Shown: piece by piece, positions 1 to 8,941 of the stretch
Layout: every line of letters starts with the position of its first letter
Position numbering within the stretch: the stretch's first letter is position 1
NCBI RefSeq assembly: GCF_003096415.1
Contig: NZ_QEKH01000007.1
Coordinates: forward strand, 106,871 to 170,870
Origin: Victivallis vadensis
GTDB taxonomy: Bacteria > Verrucomicrobiota > Lentisphaeria > Victivallales > Victivallaceae
Direction: 5' to 3'
DNA: 64,000 nt
Notes under the pieces: generated by a model
Databases searched by the model: none
The model's input: only the letters and a program-made list of their open reading frames with translations
What the model was told of the DNA's origin: nothing
Made by a program: the position numbers and the translations under genes

Positions 1-711
1 GCATGGCGGCTGAGCCGCCGGATACTCCTGGCAGAGGTAATAGCGGCGCGGCTCATCCTCGTCCAGCTCCGGAAAGCGGTTGCCGCCGTGGATGAAAACG
101 TTGTCGGAGCGGTCGTCGCAGACGCTCGACACTTCGCCCGACACCCCGTATTTCACGCCGTCGATCACCATGCCGTCGCCGCCTTCTCCCCAGAACTGGT
201 GGATCGTGCGCGGCGGCAGGCAGATGCTTTCGCCGGGCTTCAGCGCGACGCGCGAACCCGAACGGATCGTGCGCGCCACGCCGTCCACCGCCAGTTGCAG
301 CGTGCCGCCCGCCGGGTTGCCTTCCGGGTCCGAAGCGGTCAGCTCCAATACGATCAGGCCGTTGCCCCGGTTGATGATGTCCTCGCGTTTGCTGCGGTGA
401 AAGTGCGCCGGGGCGCGCTGCCCCTCCGGATCGAGGATGAATTTCTCGGCGTAGGTTTTCGGGTAGCGCGAATCGTTGTGGCGGCCGTTGCGCAGCGTGA
501 ACAGCGTACGCCCGATGTTCGCGAAATCCCCCGAACCGAAGTCGGTCACATCCCAGCCGAGCATGCAGTCGCGGATTTCATCCGCCTCGCGGCCGCACCG
601 GTCCCACTCCTCCACGCTCCATGTCGCGAAAGCGGGCAAATGCAGTCCCGCCGCCGCGAATACCCTCCGGGCGATTTCGATGCTTTGATTGATCGTCGAA
701 CGTTTCAGCAT
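1..711 (-). CDS. D-lyxose ketol-isomerase family protein (3' end cut by window edge)
   Basis: Cytoplasmic cupin-fold sugar isomerase; the family interconverts D-lyxose and D-xylulose and often D-mannose and D-fructose using a divalent metal. The frame starts at ATG 711 behind AGGAGA and runs off the left edge after 237 codons, about full family length, so only a short tail should be missing. Visible family landmarks are CMLGWDVTDFGSGDF near residues 49-63, likely metal ligands H103 and H105 followed by E110 in HFHRSKREDI, and a later His in PPRTIHQFW. It has no signal peptide, unlike the secreted enzymes upstream. It is the last gene of a same-strand run of glycan-degradation genes, so it probably isomerises a released sugar; the true substrate cannot be read from sequence. 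Confidence 0.85.
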   Translation of the reverse strand, partial: MLKRSTINQSIEIARRVFAAAGLHLPAFATWSVEEWDRCGREADEIRDCMLGWDVTDFGSGDFANIGRTLFTLRNGRHNDSRYPKTYAEKFILDPEGQRAPAHFHRSKREDIINRGNGLIVLELTASDPEGNPAGGTLQLAVDGVARTIRSGSRVALKPGESICLPPRTIHQFWGEGGDGMVIDGVKYGVSGEVSSVCDDRSDNVFIHGGNRFPELDEDEPRRYYLCQEYPAAQPPC

Positions 712-801
712 AATGTTTTCTCCTGTATCATTTGTCATTCCTGACCATGTCGTTGTGAGGAAGAAGCCGTGCCGTTTTCTCGGCACATTGCTAATATACC
801 C

Positions 802-840
802 CGGTTTTGGGATTTTTGCACAGCAAAAATCTCAAAACCG
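802..840. terminator. Long hairpin between GH42-like gene and isomerase gene
   Basis: An 18-base inverted repeat (left arm begins CGGTTTTGGGATTTTTGC, right arm differs at one base) with a 3-base loop. It lies in the 200 bp gap between two same-strand genes, so it may attenuate or process a common transcript. No clean U-tract follows on the minus strand, so the terminator role is inferred. Confidence 0.45.
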
Positions 841-843
841 CCC

Positions 844-865
844 CCGGCGCCGGCACCTTGCCGGT
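844..865. repeat. Copy of dispersed CCGGCACCTTGCCGG hairpin module
   Basis: The 15-base word CCGGCACCTTGCCGG is at 850-864. The same word, on either strand, recurs at 15401-15415, 15969-15983, 28253-28267 and 28847-28861, and a 13-base core recurs at 10598-10610. It forms a short GC hairpin. Confidence 0.6.
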
Positions 866-912
866 GCGGAGTACTGCCCATAGCCCCCATAAACTGATGG
901 ATATTACCCCCG

Positions 913-3900
913 TCACTGCGGAGTGATCCGGTAGAGTTGGAGTTCACCGATGCGCACCGGGTCGGCATCGAAGGCCAGACGGCCTCCGACGCTTTTCAGC
1001 ACACCGATCCGTCTGGCTTCCCGGTGGAACTTCTCCACGAGATAATCGCCGTCCGGCAGGCCGGACAACACCACACGGGTAGCGGCGCGGCCGTACTTCT
1101 TTTCCGCCGCGGCTTCGTCAAGGATTGCCTTCGAGCCTCCGGCGGAACGGCGCTGAACCGCCGCGTAGATCACGCCGTCCTTCTGTTTCCGCACCGTCTC
1201 GAAGCCGCGGTCCAGCGTGCCGTCGGGGTGTTCGAGCCGGATCCGGCGCTTCACGCCTGCGGCCTCCAATACCGTTTCATAGGTTTCCGGGTCGTAGAAC
1301 CAGTCCCCGAACGGAGCGCCGCCGGGCGCGGGCAGCGGATTCTTCTTCGCCGCAATGCGGAATACGTCGGGGTTCTCCCTGCCGAGCAGCCGGGTCAGCT
1401 CGTGGCGCAGCTCCGGCTTTTCATAGCAGAACTCCCCCGCGTTGCCGATCAGCAGCAGCCTGCCGCCGTTTTTCACATACTCCGCCAATTCCAGCATCGC
1501 GCTTTCACGCAGCAGCGGCGCGTTGACGACCGCCAGCTTGAACCGGTCCAGCTTCACCCACGGGGTGTATTCGCTCTTCATGTGGACTGGTATCTGCTTG
1601 TAGCTGAAGAGGTCGAGGAAGGGTTCGATGCCGGTGATGTTCTGGAAGGTGGTATCGCGCTTGCGGAAAAGCTGGTCGGTCTTGCTCGCGTACACGACCA
1701 CCTCCGGCTCGTCCGGTTCCGCCGCGATCCACTCCCGGATCGCCGGGTAACAGGCCGCCAGATAATCCAGCGACGGCAGCGCCCGCAGCCCGTCCCCCTT
1801 CATCCGGCTGTGCCAGCGGTAAGTCCACAGCCACGGTTCGCGGTAGACGCTGCCGTAGAAGATATCCGAATCGATCGTCAGCGTGCTGGTCGGCACGAAC
1901 TGGTGGTTTTCGCGCTGGAACGGCACTCCGGCCAGATAACACATGCTGGCCAGTCCGAGCGACGACACGCACGGCGAATCCTCGTGCTGGAATGCGACGC
2001 CCTTGCCGCGCAATACCGGCAGCAATGGTTCGATCGCGTTGGGCATGTGACGGTTGTAAAGCACGATCGGCCGCACCGGATCGTATTTGCGGATCAGCGC
2101 GATCACGTCACGGTAGACTTCGGTGTAGATGCTGAACCGGTACTCCATGAAGTCGCGCATCCCGGAGCTGAGCATCGGGCCGGTTTCGCCCGCACCGACA
2201 TCCGGGAGCGTGAACACGCGCGGCATCGGCTCCGGTTTGCGCCCCTGCGACTTCAGCCAGTTCGCAAACCCCTGCTGCCCCGCACGGGAATAATCGACAT
2301 AGGTCGGCTCGCGTCCCCACGGGTAATCCATGAAATTCGGGTAGATCAGGATGTAGCTGTGCAGGTTGTCGTCTGCCGCATAACGTTTCAGCAGCTCCTC
2401 GAAATAGGTGCGGAAGCCGGTCCGGTAGGCTGCGTCGAAGCTCTGGAACGGCATCCGGGTCGGCATCTTCTGCAGGCCGAACCACGCCCGCGAACCATAG
2501 TTCAGCGGATAGCCGTACTGGGTCAGCACCGGCTGGTTGTCCGGCCACCACCACGGCACTTCGGGCATGCCGGAGCCGGGCATCGGCATTAAATTGTACT
2601 TCATGCCGCGGTCGCGCAGGAACCGGATCCGCCGGTCCATCTCGCTGAACCGGAACACGCCCGGCAGCGGCTCCATGCCGTGCCAGATCGGTTTCAGGGT
2701 GACGGCGGAAAAGTTCTTCCTGCGCGGCGCGACCTGCCGGTCGATCCAGCGGTCGAAGTGTTCGACCACATACTCGTAATCGATCCTCGGCCAGTCGCCG
2801 AATTCCCAGTTGGAGTAGAACATCTCCTCCCAGTAATCGGCCGCGACCGACAGATTGCCCGTTTTGAAGTAGTCGCAATACGGAGTCACATTCGCCGGAA
2901 CCGGACGGATTTCCGCCGGAGCCGGAGGGGATGCGACGCCGAAATGCAGTTCGGCCCGGTCGACCGCCCTGCCCTCCCGCAGCAGGTCGGCGGCGATCGT
3001 GTAGTCGGTGCCGTCCTCGACCGGGATGCGCACCTTCCACTCCGGCCGCCGCTGCACGACCTCGAACCGGACGGGGCGCTTCAGCCAGTCGCGCACCTCG
3101 ATCCGGCAATCGTTCTTTCCGGCGTTTCTCAGCACCAGCTCCGCCTGCCGCGTCCCGGCGGGAAACACGTGATCCTTGCGGCCGCTCTCCCAATACGTTC
3201 CGGCGGGAGCGAGCGGCGCGACCTCCGGCGCATTGCTGCCGAAATTCACATAGAGGCGCATCAGCCGCGCCTCCGCGAAGCTGCCGTCCTCCCGCCACGT
3301 TTTGCCCTTCACCTCGTAGATGCCGGGGGCCAGTTCGGGCAGTTCGACCGCCTGTCTGAACAGTTCGACCGGACGGCTTTTGTCGATCTCGAACACCCGT
3401 TCGGCGCGCCAGACGGCGGGCTGCTGGTAACCGGGCGAAACCTCGATCCGGCAGCGGATTTTCCCCTGTTCGCCGGTCAGGTCGTCCGGAAAGATTTTCG
3501 GGCGGTGCGCATCCAGCCCGGCGCGCAGCCGGTCGCGCATGAACCAGTTGTATTTCGCATCCAGTCCGTTGACGGTCACAAACTCCGGCGTCTTGAGCCA
3601 GAATTCGCCGCGCCCGGCGCGGATGTTCTCCACATCGTGCCTGGCCTCGTCGGTCTGCGGGCCGGGAGCGGGCTGAATACGCAGCCCGACCAGCTCGAAC
3701 GGCCTCGGCCACAGCCGTTTTTCCACGATCGGCGCGATGCCGGGCAACACCTCCTCGCGGATGCGTTCGGTCACATTCTCCGGCGTGAAGAAGTCGGTTT
3801 TGTTCTCATAGAAGCACCAGACCGAAAACTCGTGCATCGCGTCGTAGTGAATCGTGTGAAACGAAGGGCGCGACGAGTAGCCGCCGAGCAGATGCTCTTT

Positions 3901-4170
3901 GCCGGCGGCGTCGCGGATGATGAAACTCAGCTCGAAATCCCCTTTCAACCGCGCGAACCAGAAGGTGACCCGATGCACGTCCCGCGCCAGTTCCAGCGGC
4001 TTCGCGAGTTTCAGGGTGAAGGATTTCCGTTCGGGATTCCGGTAGACGACCCGGCTGAACTCCCCGTCGGTCTCCGCGACGCGCGCGAACTCCGAATCCT
4101 GCCAGGCGAGCGGAGCGCCGCCCGCTGCCGCCGCGACGAACAGCATCGCGGATAAAAGCACTCTTTTCAT
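913..4170 (-). CDS. Secreted GH42-like glycosidase homologue, catalytic motif atypical
   Basis: A 1085-residue exported protein. Residues 1-18 form a signal peptide. A long beta-rich region follows to about residue 430, then a TIM-barrel-like region (about 440-800) and a flavodoxin-like region (about 825-930; VVVYASKTDQLF, GGRLLLIGNAGEF) resembling the trimerisation domain of beta-galactosidases. At the expected strand-4 acid/base site, usually ending Asn-Glu, the sequence is ILIYPNFMDYPWG near residue 610, so Phe replaces the Glu; FQHEDSP near 727 could hold the nucleophile. Its ATG overlaps the stop of the upstream GH63-like gene (ATGA at 4170-4167), indicating translational coupling. It may be a divergent glycosidase or a carbohydrate-binding pseudoenzyme. 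Confidence 0.6.
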   Translation of the reverse strand: MKRVLLSAMLFVAAAAGGAPLAWQDSEFARVAETDGEFSRVVYRNPERKSFTLKLAKPLELARDVHRVTFWFARLKGDFELSFIIRDAAGKEHLLGGYSSRPSFHTIHYDAMHEFSVWCFYENKTDFFTPENVTERIREEVLPGIAPIVEKRLWPRPFELVGLRIQPAPGPQTDEARHDVENIRAGRGEFWLKTPEFVTVNGLDAKYNWFMRDRLRAGLDAHRPKIFPDDLTGEQGKIRCRIEVSPGYQQPAVWRAERVFEIDKSRPVELFRQAVELPELAPGIYEVKGKTWREDGSFAEARLMRLYVNFGSNAPEVAPLAPAGTYWESGRKDHVFPAGTRQAELVLRNAGKNDCRIEVRDWLKRPVRFEVVQRRPEWKVRIPVEDGTDYTIAADLLREGRAVDRAELHFGVASPPAPAEIRPVPANVTPYCDYFKTGNLSVAADYWEEMFYSNWEFGDWPRIDYEYVVEHFDRWIDRQVAPRRKNFSAVTLKPIWHGMEPLPGVFRFSEMDRRIRFLRDRGMKYNLMPMPGSGMPEVPWWWPDNQPVLTQYGYPLNYGSRAWFGLQKMPTRMPFQSFDAAYRTGFRTYFEELLKRYAADDNLHSYILIYPNFMDYPWGREPTYVDYSRAGQQGFANWLKSQGRKPEPMPRVFTLPDVGAGETGPMLSSGMRDFMEYRFSIYTEVYRDVIALIRKYDPVRPIVLYNRHMPNAIEPLLPVLRGKGVAFQHEDSPCVSSLGLASMCYLAGVPFQRENHQFVPTSTLTIDSDIFYGSVYREPWLWTYRWHSRMKGDGLRALPSLDYLAACYPAIREWIAAEPDEPEVVVYASKTDQLFRKRDTTFQNITGIEPFLDLFSYKQIPVHMKSEYTPWVKLDRFKLAVVNAPLLRESAMLELAEYVKNGGRLLLIGNAGEFCYEKPELRHELTRLLGRENPDVFRIAAKKNPLPAPGGAPFGDWFYDPETYETVLEAAGVKRRIRLEHPDGTLDRGFETVRKQKDGVIYAAVQRRSAGGSKAILDEAAAEKKYGRAATRVVLSGLPDGDYLVEKFHREARRIGVLKSVGGRLAFDADPVRIGELQLYRITPQ

Positions 4171-5390
4171 GGTTTCTCCTCCGTGAATGGAAGTTCAAAA
4201 AGCCCGGCCGCCCAGCCGGCGGGGAAAGGCCGCTCCTGATCGGTCGGGTCAAGCCCCAGCAGCAGCTCCGGCAGCATCAGGCAGCCGAGGTTGGACCAGC
4301 CCCAGAAAGGATCGAGGCCCAGCCCGGCGCCGGTTTCGGCGTTGTAGTATTCGCGCGTCGCCGGATTTTTCAGCACCAGTTCCAGCGAGCGGCGCGCCAG
4401 CGTCTCCGCCAACTCCCGGAAACCGTAGCGGATCAGCCCGTGCATCAGCATATAGTTGACCGGAATCCACGTCGTGCCGCGCCAGTTGCAGCCCCAGTCG
4501 TGCAGTTCCTGACCGTAATCCGGCTCATCGGCGGCCCATGACGCGACCGGCCATGCGAGCCAGAACTCCGCGGGGTTGGCCAGATGCTCCTTTACCAGCC
4601 GTTCCGCCTGCTCCGGCGACGCAGCCCCCGTCCAGAGCGGAATGAATCCGGCAGCCGACTTCACCCGGATGCGTTCGCCGCTGCGTTCGTCGCGGTCGAA
4701 GAAAAATCCGGCTCCGTCATCCCAGAAAACCCTCCCGGCCGTCTCGCGCAGCCCCCGGGCATGGGCGCGATAGTTCTCCGCCGCCGGAGCGTCGCCGCGC
4801 CGTTCCGCCAGAATCGCCATCGCCTCCAGTTCGCGCAGTAAATAGCAGTTGAGATCCACTCCTTCCACGCGCTGTTCGCCGTAAGCTCCGGCGCGGCGGA
4901 TCTGGTTGTCCATGCCGGAGTGGTCGGCGCTGTCCCACACCGCGAGGCCGTTCTTGTCGAAGTCGCAGTACCAGAACCAGTAGTCGAGATAGCGGACCAG
5001 CCGCTCCCACAACGCCCCGTCCGGCCAGCTCCAATCCTCCGTCTGGCGGCAGTACAGCAGCGCGATCTGCGCCAGAAAGGGCTTGAACTGCTGATAGGGG
5101 CGGATTTTCAGCAGCGTCCTCGCGGTGAAGCCGTTCACCAGCTGGCGCGCGAGAAAAGCCTCCAGATTGGAACGGCAGAACTCCGCGACGCCGAACGCCG
5201 CCAGATAAAGGTTCTCGAAATAGAGGTCCCAGTCGTAGAACTCTCTGCTCGAATATCCGGTGACCAGGCGCCGCCCCTCGTATTCGCGGATGCCGCGCTC
5301 CCGGATCAGCGCGTTGGTCTCCCGCAGCCGGGCGCGCAGCCGGGCAAACGTTTCAGCACCGAGCGCCCGTTCGACCGGATGATCCGTCAT
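4167..5390 (-). CDS. GH63/GH37-like alpha-toroid glycosidase
   Basis: A 407-residue protein built on an (alpha/alpha)6 toroid like trehalases and GH63 glucosidase/mannosylglycerate hydrolase-type enzymes. Landmarks are YDWDLYFENLYLAAFG (about residues 50-66), WDSADHSGMDN (about 155-165), ELHDWGCNWRGTTW (about 293-306) and AETGAGLGLDPFWGWSN near the end, matching where this clan places its acid and base residues. An upstream in-frame start at 5459 exists, but ATG 5390 was chosen because it overlaps the preceding stop as ATGA and the protein then begins MTDHPVERAL. No signal peptide is evident, so it may be cytoplasmic. Substrate unknown; the neighbouring isomerase hints at mannose- or lyxose-containing oligosaccharides. 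Confidence 0.75.
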   Translation of the reverse strand: MTDHPVERALGAETFARLRARLRETNALIRERGIREYEGRRLVTGYSSREFYDWDLYFENLYLAAFGVAEFCRSNLEAFLARQLVNGFTARTLLKIRPYQQFKPFLAQIALLYCRQTEDWSWPDGALWERLVRYLDYWFWYCDFDKNGLAVWDSADHSGMDNQIRRAGAYGEQRVEGVDLNCYLLRELEAMAILAERRGDAPAAENYRAHARGLRETAGRVFWDDGAGFFFDRDERSGERIRVKSAAGFIPLWTGAASPEQAERLVKEHLANPAEFWLAWPVASWAADEPDYGQELHDWGCNWRGTTWIPVNYMLMHGLIRYGFRELAETLARRSLELVLKNPATREYYNAETGAGLGLDPFWGWSNLGCLMLPELLLGLDPTDQERPFPAGWAAGLFELPFTEEKP

Positions 5391-7057
5391 CGTGCCGACA
5401 CCTCCACCGAATCCAGCTTCAGGCGGACCTCCTGCACCATCGCGCGGCCCATCGGCCACTCCGGCGTTTCATACAGCCCGCCGAACGCGAACTTCCGCAG
5501 AATGCGGCCGGGGCGGTCCAGCACCGTTTCGCCGTCAAGCCGCACCAGCAGCCGGTCGCGTTCCAGCGTGACCGCGAGACGGAAAGCCTTGCGCATCTCC
5601 AGAACGGCCAGCTCCAGCTTCTCCCCGGAGGCGTCGCGGAACACCAGCAGGTCCTGCGCCCGTTCCGGGCACCATTCGGTCAGCAGCGTTCCGCCGTCAC
5701 GGGTCTTGCCGCCGACGGTCAGCAGCGGGAAATCCTCCTCGCGCCGGTAGAACAGCTCCAACTCCCCCGACACCGTCACCGCGTCGGCGCGGGTCTGGGA
5801 TTCGGTCAGCACCACGCCGAGCGTCGCCCAGCGATGGCCGAAGCGGGCGACGCCGCACTTCCGGTCCACGATCAAGCCGGTGCGGCCGCCGCGCGGCATC
5901 AGGAACGGGCCGGAAAAATCCGGCAGCTCCTGCACCACCGCCCCCATGATCGAATTGGGATAGGTGTAGGCCAAATAGAGCTTGCCGTCATGCGCGAAAC
6001 CGTTCGGATAGAACGCCCTCCCCCCGGCGGGCTGCACCACCGGCCCCGGCAGCAGCAGATCGGGTTCGCAGACCGGCGACGCATAGAGCGACAGGAAATA
6101 GCGGTCCTGGTCGATCCGCGACGGCAGGTTCACCACCCAGTCGTTCATCACCATCAGCAGAGTATCCGGGCCGCCGGTGCGACTGACCGCGTAGTTGCGG
6201 CAGATGATCGAATCGACCTCGACCGGCCGGCACTTCGGCCAGCTTTCGCCGCCGTCGGCACTTTCGGCGTACAGGATCATCCAGTGCGGTTTCATGAACG
6301 GGTCAAGCTCCCGGTTGTCCTGCGAACTGGAGTTGCGGATCAGCATCCCGATCCGGCCGTTCCCCTGCTCGAACAGCATCGGCTCCCACAATCCGAGGTA
6401 TTTCGCGCCCGGCAGCCGCTCCGGGTCCTCGCCGAGCTCCTCCCAGCCCACCGCCTCGGCGGGACGGCTCCAGTGCCACGACTTTCCGCCGTCGCGGCTG
6501 ATCAGGTGCGCGGCGTAGCGGGTGTCGCCGACGACGTACTGATCGGCGACATACGGCAGGCTCGCCGGGAACAGCATCGCCCCGTCCGAAGTGAGCAGCC
6601 CGTGGTTGGTCGGGAAGCCGACCACCTGCCCCTCCAGCTCCGGCGGCGCAGCGGGCACCTCGACATTCTCCCAGTGGAGCCCGTCACTCGAATGCGCGAC
6701 GAAAGTGCGGCGCGCCTTGTAGTCGCACCACGCGCAGAACAGCGTTTCGTCACGCCAGTTGATGAAAGCGGGCTGCCACTGGTTGTCGGATTCGACCGGA
6801 TTGCGGCAGCCGGCGGCGGCGGTGAAGAGCTTCACCGGCGTGGACCAGTGGATGAAATCCTCCGACACCGACAGGAAGTTGAACTGGCCGGGCACGCCTT
6901 CGGCCCCGGTTTCGTTCGCGTTCCACGACGCGAGGAACTTCCCCTGGAAGCGGACGATGTCCACGTCGTGATTGTAGCGCAGATACGGCTTTTTGCCGTT
7001 GCGCGGGCAGTAGATCGGGTTATAGGATACTTCGGGATCGTAGATCGGGAGAGTCAT
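5387..7057 (-). CDS. Sialidase-like (BNR/Asp-box) six-bladed propeller protein
   Basis: A 556-residue protein with the Asp-box signature of sialidase-fold beta-propellers: SRDGGKSWHW near residue 186 and SADGGESW near 262 fit S-x-D-x-G-x-x-W. The remaining strands are propeller-like, and the last ~120 residues resemble the lectin-like tail seen in some exo-glycosidases. No signal peptide is visible. The full set of sialidase catalytic residues (Arg triad, Tyr/Glu pair) cannot be assigned by eye, so activity on sialic acid is not established; related proteins include hydrolases and lyases of other sugars. It lies 15 bp after the beta-helix gene and is coupled to the GH63-like gene by ATGA. Confidence 0.7.
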   Translation of the reverse strand: MTLPIYDPEVSYNPIYCPRNGKKPYLRYNHDVDIVRFQGKFLASWNANETGAEGVPGQFNFLSVSEDFIHWSTPVKLFTAAAGCRNPVESDNQWQPAFINWRDETLFCAWCDYKARRTFVAHSSDGLHWENVEVPAAPPELEGQVVGFPTNHGLLTSDGAMLFPASLPYVADQYVVGDTRYAAHLISRDGGKSWHWSRPAEAVGWEELGEDPERLPGAKYLGLWEPMLFEQGNGRIGMLIRNSSSQDNRELDPFMKPHWMILYAESADGGESWPKCRPVEVDSIICRNYAVSRTGGPDTLLMVMNDWVVNLPSRIDQDRYFLSLYASPVCEPDLLLPGPVVQPAGGRAFYPNGFAHDGKLYLAYTYPNSIMGAVVQELPDFSGPFLMPRGGRTGLIVDRKCGVARFGHRWATLGVVLTESQTRADAVTVSGELELFYRREEDFPLLTVGGKTRDGGTLLTEWCPERAQDLLVFRDASGEKLELAVLEMRKAFRLAVTLERDRLLVRLDGETVLDRPGRILRKFAFGGLYETPEWPMGRAMVQEVRLKLDSVEVSAR

Positions 7058-7072
7058 GGTTGCAAACCTCTG

Positions 7073-8932
7073 CTATTTTTGCGGACCGCAGTCCATTGTG
7101 CCGGGACCATACAGGACCGGAGCTTTCACATCCGGCCCGGAGTTGGAAATCCGGTTGCCGGAAACTTCGACGTTTTTCGATTCGGTCAGGTAGATCGCGG
7201 CGGCGTTCGCGCGGATCAGCCGGTCCGCGTCCGGCGGAATCGCCTCGAAGAACGCGCCGTCAATCGTGTTGCCCGCGATCCTGCCGCCATCGGTGTTGGC
7301 CAGGAAGATGCCGAAAGTGCCCGCGGTGACGATCCGGTTGTTTTCGATCGCGATGTCCCGGCACAACTGCACGCCGCGCGCCGCGTGCCAGTCCGCGGCG
7401 GCGGAGTAGACCAGGATCGCCGCCCCTTCAAGGTGGTGCTTGCGCCCCTGCATGCTCATGCAGACCTCGCGGAATTCGTTGTTGCGGATCGACACATTCG
7501 ACGGCCCGGCGCCTTCGAGGAAGTAGTTTTCACTGGCCATGTAGAGGCCGGACATCATCATGCGCTCGATCCGGTTGTTTTCGATCGTCACGCCGTCGCC
7601 CCGGCACAGGATGCCGCGCGTGAAGCCGTCGTGAAAGTAGTTGTTCACGATCCGAGCGCCGTTACCGGAGTGGCCGAAGCTCTCCAGCAGGTCGTACCGC
7701 CCCAGTTTCACCGGCGCGTCGAACTTCAGCCGGTACAGGAAGAACTCCCGGCCGTAGAAACCGGCGCTGCGCATCCCGGCGGCTTCCATTTCTCCGGGCA
7801 GTTTCGCCGCGTCGGCGCGGGCGGCGGGGTCTTTTTCGAGCACGGCGCTCACCACCGTCGCGCTCCCTTTCGGGGCCAGGGAACCGAAGGTGTAGAACCG
7901 GAGCTTTTCGCCCTCGAACTTCTCCGGCGCGATGATCGAAGCGGCCAGCACTTCGTCCGGCGCGGTCTGGCGGCTGACCAGCGAAAACATCCCGTGGATA
8001 TTGATCAGGTCGTCGCAGCCCCACGAAAACTCACACTCCTCGATCAGCGGCCCCTTCGCCACCTTCGTCGAGTGGAAGATATCGGCGGAGCAGACGATCA
8101 GCCGCTTCGTGCCGGGACGGCGCACCACCCGGCAGCGGCGGTAGGCGTTGCCCCCTTCGCCGCCCTCCTCGGTGAACGCCATCTGGCCGGAGCCGTAGAC
8201 GGTCACGTTTTCAAGCGTGATCCCCGAACAGTCCACCAGTGCGACCGCCTGCCGGTAGCCCCGGTAAGGCAGCACCAGCGTGTCCCCCTCCTTCACGATG
8301 CCGGGATCGACGAACGGGCTGTTGTTGCGGATTTCGGCCCGGTACCTGCGGCTCCCCAGCGGTTCGAGTCTGGAGACCCAGTCCAGCCGGGTCGGCAGCA
8401 TCCGGGTGGTCTTTTCGTCGAAAAAGATCGCCTTGACCTGTCCGGGCCGTTCCAGCCACAGCGGCAGCACCGGCTCCGGGAAGCCGGGCGCCAGCTCGAT
8501 TTCCAGCGATTTCGCCGCCGGGTCCAGTTTCGTGACCCTTCCCTGCGAATGGCCCAGCGGATAATAGTCCACCGTCAGGTTCGACAGCTTCACGTTGCGG
8601 CAGCGGCGCATGGAAACCAGATCAATCCGGCGGCGGCCGTCCACCCAGAAGGTCGCGCCGGAAGCATCGATTTCCAGATCCCGGACATCCTGCAGGAAAA
8701 AGTTCCGGGTGGGCTGTTCGTCGAACCGGTAATCCCCCGGCGGAATTACGAACTTCCCCGCCCCCGCCTTCACCGCCGTCTGGAAATCCCGCATCAGCTT
8801 CACCGTGCGGGTGCGCTGCGCCGCAAGGTCCGCCTCAGTCCACTTCGCAATCTCCGGCGGATAGGCGTCATTCGCCCCAGACGTCAGCGCCAGCACCAGC
8901 GCCGCCAGCATCAACAGAGTTTTCTTCATCAT
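7073..8932 (-). CDS. Secreted right-handed parallel beta-helix protein
   Basis: A 619-residue exported protein with a signal peptide (MMKKTLLMLAALVLALTSG). Two adjacent ATGs (8932 and 8929) are possible starts behind AAGGA. From about residue 90 onward it shows the ladder of short strands and Asn turns of a parallel beta-helix, for example VTIENNRIERM, VSIRNNEFREV, IAIENNRIVTAG and VEVSGNRISNSG. This fold is used by pectate lyases, polygalacturonases and other polysaccharide-cleaving enzymes. No specific catalytic signature was recognised, so the glycan is unknown. It begins 9 bp after the prepilin-like gene and is almost certainly cotranscribed with it. Confidence 0.75.
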   Translation of the reverse strand: MMKKTLLMLAALVLALTSGANDAYPPEIAKWTEADLAAQRTRTVKLMRDFQTAVKAGAGKFVIPPGDYRFDEQPTRNFFLQDVRDLEIDASGATFWVDGRRRIDLVSMRRCRNVKLSNLTVDYYPLGHSQGRVTKLDPAAKSLEIELAPGFPEPVLPLWLERPGQVKAIFFDEKTTRMLPTRLDWVSRLEPLGSRRYRAEIRNNSPFVDPGIVKEGDTLVLPYRGYRQAVALVDCSGITLENVTVYGSGQMAFTEEGGEGGNAYRRCRVVRRPGTKRLIVCSADIFHSTKVAKGPLIEECEFSWGCDDLINIHGMFSLVSRQTAPDEVLAASIIAPEKFEGEKLRFYTFGSLAPKGSATVVSAVLEKDPAARADAAKLPGEMEAAGMRSAGFYGREFFLYRLKFDAPVKLGRYDLLESFGHSGNGARIVNNYFHDGFTRGILCRGDGVTIENNRIERMMMSGLYMASENYFLEGAGPSNVSIRNNEFREVCMSMQGRKHHLEGAAILVYSAAADWHAARGVQLCRDIAIENNRIVTAGTFGIFLANTDGGRIAGNTIDGAFFEAIPPDADRLIRANAAAIYLTESKNVEVSGNRISNSGPDVKAPVLYGPGTMDCGPQK

Positions 8933-8941
8933 CTTCTTTCC

